64,000 bases of DNA from Caldilineaceae bacterium. GTDB taxonomy: Bacteria; Chloroflexota; Anaerolineae; Caldilineales; Caldilineaceae. The DNA lies in assembly GCA_020634755.1 (NCBI GenBank), contig JACKBC010000005.1:62001-126000 (forward strand). Direction: 5' to 3'. Both the position numbers and the translations under genes were made by a program. Under the pieces are notes generated by a model. The model searched no databases. It was not told where the DNA came from and was given only the letters and a program-made list of their open reading frames with translations. The first letter of the stretch is position 1, and each line of letters begins with the position of its first letter. Shown one piece after another: positions 35,043 to 42,337 of the stretch.

Positions 35043-35086
35043 TTGTGGGGTGACCACGGTGGCCATGATAATGGTCCTGTGGTCTA
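35043..35086 (+). promoter_or_regulatory. candidate korAB promoter overlapping a leader hairpin
   Basis: TTGTGG (35043-35048) and GATAAT (35067-35072) are spaced by 18 bases. The same stretch folds: GACCACGGTGGCCAT pairs with ATGGTCCTGTGGTC (about 35052-35085). Whether it is a promoter, an operator or an RNA element cannot be decided from sequence. Confidence 0.35.
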
Positions 35087-35136
35087 GTCTCCCGAACCAT
35101 AAAAATAATAGATTCATGAGGAAAATGAGGTAAAAA

Positions 35137-36969
35137 ATGAGCGTACTCGTTCAGGAAATGCCTTCTGCTGTGCGGGATGGCAATCTAATTTTTAATGATT
35201 TCAATATTAATGTGGCTACGGCTAATGGGTCAGGTAGCCAGACGAGCAACAATGTGTTGATTCGTTCGCTCTTTAAGATGGGGATTCCGGTGACGGGCAA
35301 AAACTTTTTCCCCAGCAATATTCAGGGGCTGCCCACCTGGTATCAAATCCGGCTGAGCAAGGAGGGCTATCTGGCCCGCCGCGACGGCATTGAAATCACC
35401 ATCTGTATGAATGGCGCCACCGTGGCCGAAGATATGGAAACGGCTATGTCTGACGGCTTGATTTTGTATGACGACGCGTTGCCCATTGCCAATCACCGCA
35501 AAGATGTAACCTTTATCGGAATGCCGGTGAAAGAGTTGGTGAAACAGGCCAACCTGCCCAATAACTTGCGCGACTATGTGGCTAACTTTGTCTATGTAGG
35601 CGTGGTCGCCTATCTGTTGGACATTGAAATGGAAGAGATCCACAAGGCGCTGGAGTGGAACTTTGACGGCAAAGCCAAGCCGGTACAGATGAACTATGAT
35701 ATGGCCGCGGCCGCCTATAATTGGGCGCGCGAAAATGTGGAAAATACGCAACCCTATCGCGTGGAGCGCATGAGCGGCTTTAACGAGGGCAAAGTGTTGG
35801 TAGACGGCAACACCAGCGCGGCCCTGGGCGCGCTCTTTAATGGCGTCAATATGGTGGCCTGGTATCCCATTACGCCTTCCTCTAGCTTGGCCGAAGCCAT
35901 TAACAAGTATGGACCGACGCTGCGCAAGGATCCGGAGACGGGTAAAAATACATACGCCGTGGTACAGGCTGAGGATGAACTGGCCGCCATCGGTATGGTC
36001 ATCGGTGCGGGCTGGGCCGGCGCCCGCTCCATGACGTCCACCTCGGGTCCGGGCATCAGCTTGATGGCCGAGTTTGCCGGGCTGGCCCAATTTGCCGAGA
36101 TTCCGTCAGTCATTTGGGATATTCAGCGCATGGGGCCCAGCACGGGGCTGCCCACGCGCACCTGTCAGAGCGACATTGAAAGCGCCTACTATTTGAGCCA
36201 CGGCGATTCGCGCCACCCGCTGCTCTTCCCCTCTACGCCGCAAGAGTGCTTTGAAATGGCGGGCACGGCTTTTGATTTGGCCGAGCGGCTGCAAACGCTC
36301 GTCTTTGTGTTGAGCGACCTGGACTTGGGCATGAATCTGTGGATTAGCGAGCCCTTTGAATATCCCGAAGCGCCCATGGATCGCGGCAAAGTGCTGAGCG
36401 CCGAAGACTTGAGCGAGCTAAAAGGCAACTGGGGGCGCTATGTGGATGTGGATGGCGATGGCATTCCGTATCGCACGGTGCCGGGAACAAAGCATCCCGC
36501 TGCGGCCTATTTTACCCGCGGCACTGGCCACAATGAATATGCCGTTTACAGCGAGCGCAAAGAGGACTGGGAGAATAATATGGTCCGCCTGGAGCGCAAA
36601 TTTAATACCGCGCGCGAACTGGTTCCGGCGCCCATTGTGGAGGAGAATGCGCAGGCCAGCATTGGCATTATGACCCTGGGCAGCAATGACCCGGCGGTGC
36701 GTGAGGCCATGGACCGTTTGCAGGCTGACGGCGTGGAAACAAGCTATATGCGCCTGCGCGCTTTGCCGATTAGCCAGCAGGTGAAAGAGTTTGTGGCGGC
36801 GCATGATCAGGTGTACGTGGTGGAGAACAACTTTAATGGTCAGCTCTGCACCATTTTGCGCACTGAAATGCCGGCGCTGGCGACGCGTCTGGTGTCTGTT
36901 TCCAAATGTGATGGTTTGCCGCTCTCCGCGCGCTGGATCACTGAAAGCATTTTGGCCGAAATGGCATAA
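35137..36969 (+). CDS. korA: 2-oxoacid:ferredoxin oxidoreductase, fused gamma-alpha subunit
   Basis: With KorB this enzyme oxidatively decarboxylates a 2-oxoacid (most likely 2-oxoglutarate) to acyl-CoA with ferredoxin as electron acceptor, or runs in reverse. The 610-residue product joins the gamma domain (about 15-190: NVATANGSGSQTSNNVLIRSLFKMGIPVTGKNFFPSNIQG) to the pyrimidine-binding alpha domain (about 215-480: GNTSAALGALFNGVNMVAWYPITPSSSLAE, AEDELAAIGMVIGAGWAGARSMTSTSGPGISLM). A C-terminal domain follows (500-610). No ferredoxin-type cysteine cluster is present. korB follows after 70 bases. Confidence 0.92.
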   Translation: MSVLVQEMPSAVRDGNLIFNDFNINVATANGSGSQTSNNVLIRSLFKMGIPVTGKNFFPSNIQGLPTWYQIRLSKEGYLARRDGIEITICMNGATVAEDMETAMSDGLILYDDALPIANHRKDVTFIGMPVKELVKQANLPNNLRDYVANFVYVGVVAYLLDIEMEEIHKALEWNFDGKAKPVQMNYDMAAAAYNWARENVENTQPYRVERMSGFNEGKVLVDGNTSAALGALFNGVNMVAWYPITPSSSLAEAINKYGPTLRKDPETGKNTYAVVQAEDELAAIGMVIGAGWAGARSMTSTSGPGISLMAEFAGLAQFAEIPSVIWDIQRMGPSTGLPTRTCQSDIESAYYLSHGDSRHPLLFPSTPQECFEMAGTAFDLAERLQTLVFVLSDLDLGMNLWISEPFEYPEAPMDRGKVLSAEDLSELKGNWGRYVDVDGDGIPYRTVPGTKHPAAAYFTRGTGHNEYAVYSERKEDWENNMVRLERKFNTARELVPAPIVEENAQASIGIMTLGSNDPAVREAMDRLQADGVETSYMRLRALPISQQVKEFVAAHDQVYVVENNFNGQLCTILRTEMPALATRLVSVSKCDGLPLSARWITESILAEMA

Positions 36970-37039
36970 TTCCCGCCCCCGCCCTTTCTATGACAGAGGG
37001 CCGGGTGAGCGGTAGCAATAGATTTCGAAAGGAACTTCA

Positions 37040-38086
37040 ATGGCAACTGTAAAGAAAGCCGCCCCGACGCGGGCGCTCAAGGTGAATCTACTGGGACTGG
37101 ACAAAACCGAATATCGCGGTCGTCCGTCTACGCTGTGTAAAGGCTGCGGCCACGACAGCATTAGCGCCCGCATTATCAACTCGGTGTGGGAATCGAATCT
37201 GGATCAGACCCAGGTGATCAAAATGAGCGGCATTGGGTGCAGCAGCAAAACGCCGGCCTATTTCCTGGGGGGCAGCCACGGCTTTAACTCTGTGCATGGC
37301 CGCATGCCTTCTGTGACGACTGGCGCGCTGGTGGCCAACCACATGCTCAAAGCCGTGGGCGTCAGCGGGGATGGCGACACGGCATCGATTGGCATTGGCC
37401 AATTTAAGCACGCCGTGCGTCGCAATGTGCCCATGGTCTATATTGTGGAGAACAATGGTGTATATGGTCTCACCAAGGGCCAATTTAGCGCCACCGCGGA
37501 TCAGGGCCAGCAGCTCAAATATGCGGGCGTCAACGAGTTGCCGGCGCTGGATGTCTGCCTAGAGGCGCTGGCGGCCAACGCAACCTTTGTGGCGCGTAGC
37601 TTTGCTGGTGATGCCAAACAGGTGGAAGCCCTGATCAAAGCGGCCTTGGCCCATCGCGGCATGGCCGTTATTGACATCATCAGCCCCTGTGTCACCTTTA
37701 ACAATCATGATACGTCCACCAAAAGCTATGGGTGGGGCAAAGAGCATGAGACGCCTCTGCACGAGCTGAATTTTGTGCCAAGCTACGAAGAGATTGAAAT
37801 TGACGATTATGATGATGAGCGCGAAGTCCAGCTGCACGATGGCTCGTGGATTGTCCTCAAGAAGCTGGATAGCGATTACGATCCCCGTGACCGCATGCTG
37901 GCTTATCGCACGCTGGAGAATGCGCGGCAGGAGCAGAAGATGCTGACCGGTCTGTTCTATGTGGATGAAGGGCAGCCCGACATGTTGGAACGGCTTGAAC
38001 TGGTGGATGAGCCGCTCTCCTCTTTGCCCGATACGCGCCTGCGCCCCAGCCGCCAGGCGTTGGCAGATGTAATCGCGGCGCTGTAG
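37040..38086 (+). CDS. korB: 2-oxoacid:ferredoxin oxidoreductase, beta subunit
   Basis: This is the thiamine-diphosphate-binding subunit that also holds the proximal [4Fe-4S] cluster. In 348 residues the cluster cysteines are at TLCKGCGHDS (Cys33, Cys36), Cys67 (GIGCSSKTPAYF) and probably Cys in DIISPCVTFNNHD. The TPP/Mg motif runs from GDGD (110-113) to NNGVYG (138-143), and GLTKGQFSAT is typical. The C-terminal 60 residues are acidic. A GAAAGGAA site precedes the ATG. It forms one operon with korA. Confidence 0.94.
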   Translation: MATVKKAAPTRALKVNLLGLDKTEYRGRPSTLCKGCGHDSISARIINSVWESNLDQTQVIKMSGIGCSSKTPAYFLGGSHGFNSVHGRMPSVTTGALVANHMLKAVGVSGDGDTASIGIGQFKHAVRRNVPMVYIVENNGVYGLTKGQFSATADQGQQLKYAGVNELPALDVCLEALAANATFVARSFAGDAKQVEALIKAALAHRGMAVIDIISPCVTFNNHDTSTKSYGWGKEHETPLHELNFVPSYEEIEIDDYDDEREVQLHDGSWIVLKKLDSDYDPRDRMLAYRTLENARQEQKMLTGLFYVDEGQPDMLERLELVDEPLSSLPDTRLRPSRQALADVIAAL

Positions 38087-38101
38087 AAATGAGCCGATCA
38101 C

Positions 38102-38181
38102 GACTTACGCAGCGCCAGTGGATCGCCAGACGAGAACAGCTTGGCTGACTTGGCAGTTTTCTCTCTAGGCTTGCGTAAGTC
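38102..38181 (+). repeat. R2 element, copy 3 (after korB)
   Basis: The 80-base element is bounded by GACTTACGCAGCGCC and GGCTTGCGTAAGTC, the best-preserved pair of ends in the window. It starts 16 bases past the korB stop. Confidence 0.85.
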
Positions 38182-38194
38182 CTACCGAAAAAAA

Positions 38195-38250
38195 AGTTGT
38201 CGGTTATTGGTGGCTGGGCGTTGAACACCAGCTACCAATAACCGGCAACT
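38195..38250. terminator. 23-bp hairpin between convergent genes
   Basis: The arms at 38195-38217 and 38228-38250 pair over 23 positions with two G-U wobbles around a 10-base loop. On the minus strand the A-tract just left of it becomes a T-run, so it can terminate the SirB1-like gene. It can also close korAB. Confidence 0.75.
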
Positions 38251-38265
38251 AGACACCAATAATTC

Positions 38266-39333
38266 CTAATTCAGCCGCGTGCGTAGATCCTCGACTTCGC
38301 TTAGGATTTGCAGCAGCTGTTGATCTTCCGAAGTAAGTTCGTCTAACATGCTGTCATATTCAACGCTGCTATAGGTCAGCGTGCTGTAGTCCTCATCGTA
38401 ATCGACGTCAAAATCATCTGTTTCATCATCTTGATCGGCGGCGCTTGATATATCTTCCTCAGCGTCATCTGCTTCCAAAATACCGAATTCGAAATCATCC
38501 TCATCCAGCCCAACGGGACCATCTTCGTCGATGGCGCCCAATGCAAAGAGCAGCAACCCCTGCAGAAAAAAGTAGTGGCGCAAATCGCGCGCGGCATCCG
38601 GCCAGTTCTCAATGTAATAATGCAGCAGCCCGCGCTCTTTCCACAGCGCATCATCATCTGGCGTCAAAACAATCATATAATTGAGCACGGCAATCGCTGC
38701 TTTATATTCAGAGGTATCCAAATAGAGCAGGCGCAAATTGTTCAACATGCGGTAAATGAGCATGCTGGTGCTTACCGGCTCAAATGCTTCGGCGGTCAAT
38801 TGGACCGGCTGTTTGAAAATGCGGCTCAAATGGGCGGAAGCTTCTTCGGCTACCAGCACCTTGCCGTTAAAGGGGTCCAGCAACCATTCGCCCTGTTCAT
38901 CACCGTAGATGGCCATAAAGTGGCCGGGTAACCCAACTCCTTGCACCCTTAGGGTCAGTCCGCGCCGCGCCAGGCGCTGTCCAACGGCAATGCAGAGCAG
39001 GCTGAGCGTAATGGGAAGCCCGGTGCGTCGTTCCAAAACTTCGTTTAGAAAACTATTGCGCGGATCGTAGTAGCGGCTGCGATTGCCGCTAAAGCGCCAC
39101 TGCTGCTTGAGAACGGATAAGAAGCGTTCGGCGCGGGCGCGGCCCGGCGGCTGTTCAGCCACCGCGTCATAGACCGTCGTGCTGATCTCGTCCAGCAGCG
39201 CTATATTTTGCTGCACATTGAGCTGTGGATAGGCCATGCCGGCCACATAAAGCGCCAATAGTTCTGGTGTTGGCGTTGGTTTATTCAACTCCGCCGTAAA
39301 TTCCTGTACAAAGTCAGTTGTTCCCGTAACCAC
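38266..39333 (-). CDS. SirB1-like transglutaminase-fold protein
   Basis: The product of 355 residues matches the SirB1 family (transglutaminase-like core followed by TPR-like helices). Core residues are Cys in GLPITLSLLCIAVGQRLA, His in GVGLPGHFMAIYG and Asp in EWLLDPFNGKVL. A helical part (190-265) follows, and then a highly acidic tail (about 270-330: DEDDFEFG, DADDEE-type runs). GTG at 39333 is chosen because GGAGGT stands five bases before it; another GTG lies at 39348. The family's enzymatic function is unknown. Confidence 0.78.
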   Translation of the reverse strand: MVTGTTDFVQEFTAELNKPTPTPELLALYVAGMAYPQLNVQQNIALLDEISTTVYDAVAEQPPGRARAERFLSVLKQQWRFSGNRSRYYDPRNSFLNEVLERRTGLPITLSLLCIAVGQRLARRGLTLRVQGVGLPGHFMAIYGDEQGEWLLDPFNGKVLVAEEASAHLSRIFKQPVQLTAEAFEPVSTSMLIYRMLNNLRLLYLDTSEYKAAIAVLNYMIVLTPDDDALWKERGLLHYYIENWPDAARDLRHYFFLQGLLLFALGAIDEDGPVGLDEDDFEFGILEADDAEEDISSAADQDDETDDFDVDYDEDYSTLTYSSVEYDSMLDELTSEDQQLLQILSEVEDLRTRLN

Positions 39334-39366
39334 TGCACACCTCCGCACTCAAGCTTTGATTTCCAT

Positions 39367-39453
39367 ATCAGTACACTGCACCGGTGTTGGCGATCTAGGC
39401 GTCGGTCTCGAATGGTGAATCCGGCCCTATCTCTTGTCGTTGCCATCTACTGA
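39367..39453 (+). repeat. R1 element, copy 5 (upstream of the SirB1-like gene)
   Basis: The element is bounded by ATCAGTACACTGCACC and TCGTTGCCATCTACTGA and keeps GGCGATCTAGGCGTCGGTC and GGTGAATCCGGCCC. Here the gene served is on the minus strand, with its start 34 bases to the left. Confidence 0.8.
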
Positions 39454-39476
39454 CTATGCATCCTCTGCCCGCGCCG

Positions 39477-41306
39477 CTAAGCGTTTGCCTTGGCGCGCTT
39501 TTTCGGGGTTTGGGCGCCATTCTGTTTGGCCGCCATGGCCGACTGAATGGGCAATACCTTTTTCTCGGTTTTGAGCCGCGTCACTTCCTGGCTGAGAATA
39601 CGGCGCAGGACGGCCACCGAGGTGGCATATGTAGCGTCCACGCCAAAGTAGCTCATGCTTTTGCTGAGCAACGTTTGACGCTTGCTAATCGGCGTATCGC
39701 TGGCGTAGTGGATCAGGCCAATGTCGTACGGTGCATTGATAAAGAGATTGACAATCTCGTTGGTTGGGTAGCGCCGCGGGTAAATGTCTTCATATATGCC
39801 GCTGAGGTAGGGCCCGGCTTCCATTTCAATATCGGTATAGCCCTCTTCATAAAAGACGTGCATAAAGTCCCGGTTTTGCAAAAAGGTGCCGCGCACGGTC
39901 ACCGCTTTCTGATTGTCGAAAACGGTGCCAAAGCTGAGAAACGGCGCCACATCCTGTGCGGTGAAGCAGTTGCGGAATAGATATGAGTTGCGCGAATGCT
40001 CGTCATAGACCACGTTGGGAATCATGACGTCGCCGACGCGGCCATTGAGCGTGGCCGCTTTGCCCAAAATATAGACGCCCAGCGTACGTTCAGTGGCGGT
40101 GCTGACCTGACTGAAAAGATGATAGGCCGCCATCCCCAGCGGGTAATCGATGTTGAAAATAAGCGCATCGCTCTGACGCAAGAGCGCCCAATCTTCATCA
40201 TCAAATATCTGCAAACGCGGGTCCAAATAGGCGGGATTGATGCGCGCCACGTCCAATACCTGCGCCTCCACGTCCAGACAGTGTGGATTGCTAATGCGCG
40301 CAATGCCGACTTCGCGTTCGCGCGCTTGAATTTGATTGGCTATATCGGGCGGACAAAGCGGATGCGCTTGCAACAAACGCAATGTGTAATAGTAGAAGTT
40401 GCCATACTGTGAGCGGTCATTATCGGACAGCAGCTGATATTCTTCCCACAACCCTTCGGGGTTTTCGCGGCGCAAAAATTTGGCAATCTCGTCCGCATAG
40501 TCCCATGCGTAGCCACCCACCAGGTTGACCAGGCTATGGGTGTTGCTGCTGACAAAATAGAGTGGGCGCTCTGTAATCTGCTGGCTGACTGCGCCTTCCG
40601 CCACTTTTTGCCACCAGAATTGGACGCTGCGTCGGTAGTCGCTCAGGCCGCTGCCCAGCACGGTGACTCTGATATCTAACCCTGAATTTTCCGCTTTGCG
40701 TAGATTTTCCACCAGCAGCGAACCTGGCCACAATTGGCACAATTTTGTCAGGTCGGCCGAATTTACATCCAGCGCCAGTCGCAGCTCCTCCAGCATATCC
40801 ATGGGGAGGTAGCCATCCGCGCTGGCTTTTTTGGCCAAGCGCTGGCAAATGTTGCTGCGCATCAATTTAACGTGCAGCTTGTTCCATTCAATCTGGAAGG
40901 CCACAATGCAGGGAATGAGATCATCAATATCGGTGACGCTGGAAACAAATGCCGCCAAAATATGATTCTGGTTGTCGAAAAAGAGCTTGCGGCGGCGGGC
41001 GCGGGCGCGCACCGGCTGCCACGATTCCACATCATATCCCGCGCGTTGAAAAACCTCTTCCATCTGCCCCATAACCATGAGCGAGGTGCTGGCCAGACAT
41101 TCGGGCACGCGCAGCGCCGAATAGACCAGCGCAGAGACATCGAGTTCATCAGAATCGGCTTGATAATGAATGGTTGAATTCATGGCAGCGTGGGTTTCTT
41201 CTAGGCTGCGAATACGGATGGGTTCGCTGCTGCGCAGCAATGAGTAATAGGTGCGCAAGTAGAGTTCAATTTCCTCATTGTGCGCAATGGGCATTGTGCG
41301 ATCCAT
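39477..41306 (-). CDS. conserved protein of unknown function (609 aa)
   Basis: This is a large soluble protein with no signal peptide or membrane helix. The ATG at 41306 has AAGGAAC upstream; the frame reaches 41519 but the extra N-terminus looks non-coding. Notable segments are FDNQNHILAAFVSSVTDIDDL, TLGVYILGKAATLNGRVGDVMIPNVVYDEHSR (somewhat like a nucleoside-phosphorylase loop) and MEAGPYLSGIYEDIYPRRYP, plus a Lys-rich tail. It may correspond to a large DUF family (perhaps DUF6909), but I cannot confirm this. It is divergent from the SCP2 gene. Confidence 0.6.
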   Translation of the reverse strand: MDRTMPIAHNEEIELYLRTYYSLLRSSEPIRIRSLEETHAAMNSTIHYQADSDELDVSALVYSALRVPECLASTSLMVMGQMEEVFQRAGYDVESWQPVRARARRRKLFFDNQNHILAAFVSSVTDIDDLIPCIVAFQIEWNKLHVKLMRSNICQRLAKKASADGYLPMDMLEELRLALDVNSADLTKLCQLWPGSLLVENLRKAENSGLDIRVTVLGSGLSDYRRSVQFWWQKVAEGAVSQQITERPLYFVSSNTHSLVNLVGGYAWDYADEIAKFLRRENPEGLWEEYQLLSDNDRSQYGNFYYYTLRLLQAHPLCPPDIANQIQAREREVGIARISNPHCLDVEAQVLDVARINPAYLDPRLQIFDDEDWALLRQSDALIFNIDYPLGMAAYHLFSQVSTATERTLGVYILGKAATLNGRVGDVMIPNVVYDEHSRNSYLFRNCFTAQDVAPFLSFGTVFDNQKAVTVRGTFLQNRDFMHVFYEEGYTDIEMEAGPYLSGIYEDIYPRRYPTNEIVNLFINAPYDIGLIHYASDTPISKRQTLLSKSMSYFGVDATYATSVAVLRRILSQEVTRLKTEKKVLPIQSAMAAKQNGAQTPKKRAKANA

Positions 41307-41545
41307 ATTGTCGGTTCCTTTTATTTTCGGGGCGTACATTGCTTCTGGCAGAGGCAAAGCACTGCGCGTAAGAAGCGTTTTGCCAGCCAGGCTCTGCTCT
41401 TCTGGCGCTACACCTGCGCCTGGCCAGTCCTGATTTTGCCACGTTATCTTTGAGCGCGGTGTTCTGCTGGCAATACTTTTTCCAGAGTATACCACAGTCT
41501 GTGGCTTTTTGTATTGCACGTTTGAAAATGAGATAATAAAGCATC

Positions 41546-41956
41546 ATGGCGATTTTTGAATCAGAAGCGCAAATTTATGCCGTTATGCAGGCCGTATTTG
41601 AGAAGCTGTCTGAAAACCCGACCAATATTGAGAGCTTTACTCATAGTAATCTGGTCATCCGCATCTTGTTGGAAAACCCAGATGCCGAAATCTTATTGGA
41701 TGGACGCCAGCCGCCGTTGGAAGTGTTTTACGGTGCGCGCCCCGGCCGCGCTAATTTAGAAGTCTCTTTGGAAGCCGATTTGTTGCACAACATTTGGTTG
41801 AGCCGCCAAAGCATGACCGAAGCTCTCTTTGGCGGCAAGATCAAGACCAAAGGCAATGTCATGAAGGCCAGCAAGCTCATCGATCTCTTTCGCGAATGTG
41901 AACGCGTTTATGCGGATGTCATCGTTCCCTTTAACCTGCCGGACGGAACTGACTGA
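41546..41956 (+). CDS. SCP2 sterol-binding-domain protein
   Basis: The 136-residue protein is a stand-alone SCP-2-like lipid-binding domain: the central SNLVIRILLENPDAEILLDG and the C-terminal LSRQSMTEALFGGKIKTKGNVMKASKLIDLF are typical of this fold, which binds lipids or acyl chains. Within codons 19-24 the DNA AGAAGCTGTCTGAAAA (about 41599-41614) is a 16-base match to the terminal repeat of the element at 25221. It is in frame (EKLSEN) and may be chance or an insertion scar. Confidence 0.8.
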   Translation: MAIFESEAQIYAVMQAVFEKLSENPTNIESFTHSNLVIRILLENPDAEILLDGRQPPLEVFYGARPGRANLEVSLEADLLHNIWLSRQSMTEALFGGKIKTKGNVMKASKLIDLFRECERVYADVIVPFNLPDGTD

Positions 41957-42049
41957 ACCAAAACGATGACCGTCATACGACACCTATACGCGCCCGCCAT
42001 CCCACCCTGCCGTAGCCCGCAGCCGTTCTATTAGCACCCTTGTATTGCT

Positions 42050-42078
42050 TTGACACCCTTTTCAACACACAGTATAAT
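42050..42078 (+). promoter_or_regulatory. consensus sigma-A promoter upstream of dnaG
   Basis: TTGACA (42050-42055), a 17-base spacer and TATAAT (42073-42078) match the full consensus. The leader to the dnaG start at 42338 would be about 250 bases and would contain half an R1 element and the 19-bp repeats. Confidence 0.85.
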
Positions 42079-42092
42079 TCTCTAATTGAACA

Positions 42093-42165
42093 GTCAGTAG
42101 ATCGCAACAGCAGACGATTGATGCCGCTTCTGTGTTCTGGTTCGCTGGGCCTATAATTGGCGTCA
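42093..42165 (-). repeat. R1 element, copy 6, half element in reverse orientation
   Basis: GTCAGTAGATCGCAACAGCAG matches the reverse-strand end of R1 (ATCAGTAGATC-CAAC-GCAG). The rest is too diverged to align with confidence, so this is a partial or decayed copy. It lies within the predicted dnaG leader. Confidence 0.5.
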
Positions 42166-42207
42166 TTGTAAATAGCAACAGTCTCGTATCGTGGCTGATG
42201 GGATAAC

Positions 42208-42302
42208 GTTCTTACTTTGTAAAAAAGTTGTAGCTTCGTAAGAGCATTGTAACTTCGTGAGAATGTTGCAACTTCGTGAAGATGTTGTGATGTGCTGAAC
42301 AG
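42208..42302 (+). repeat. 19-bp near-tandem repeats in the dnaG leader
   Basis: Units start at 42208, 42227, 42246, 42265 and 42284. The middle three are well conserved (GTTGTAACTTCGTGAGAAT-like) and the outer two are degenerate. They end about 36 bases before the GTG start. They may be binding sites for a regulator of the dnaG-rpoD region, or an iteron-like array. Confidence 0.7.
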
Positions 42303-42337
42303 CGTGTATGTTTCTCAAATAAGGAACAATTCCCCGA

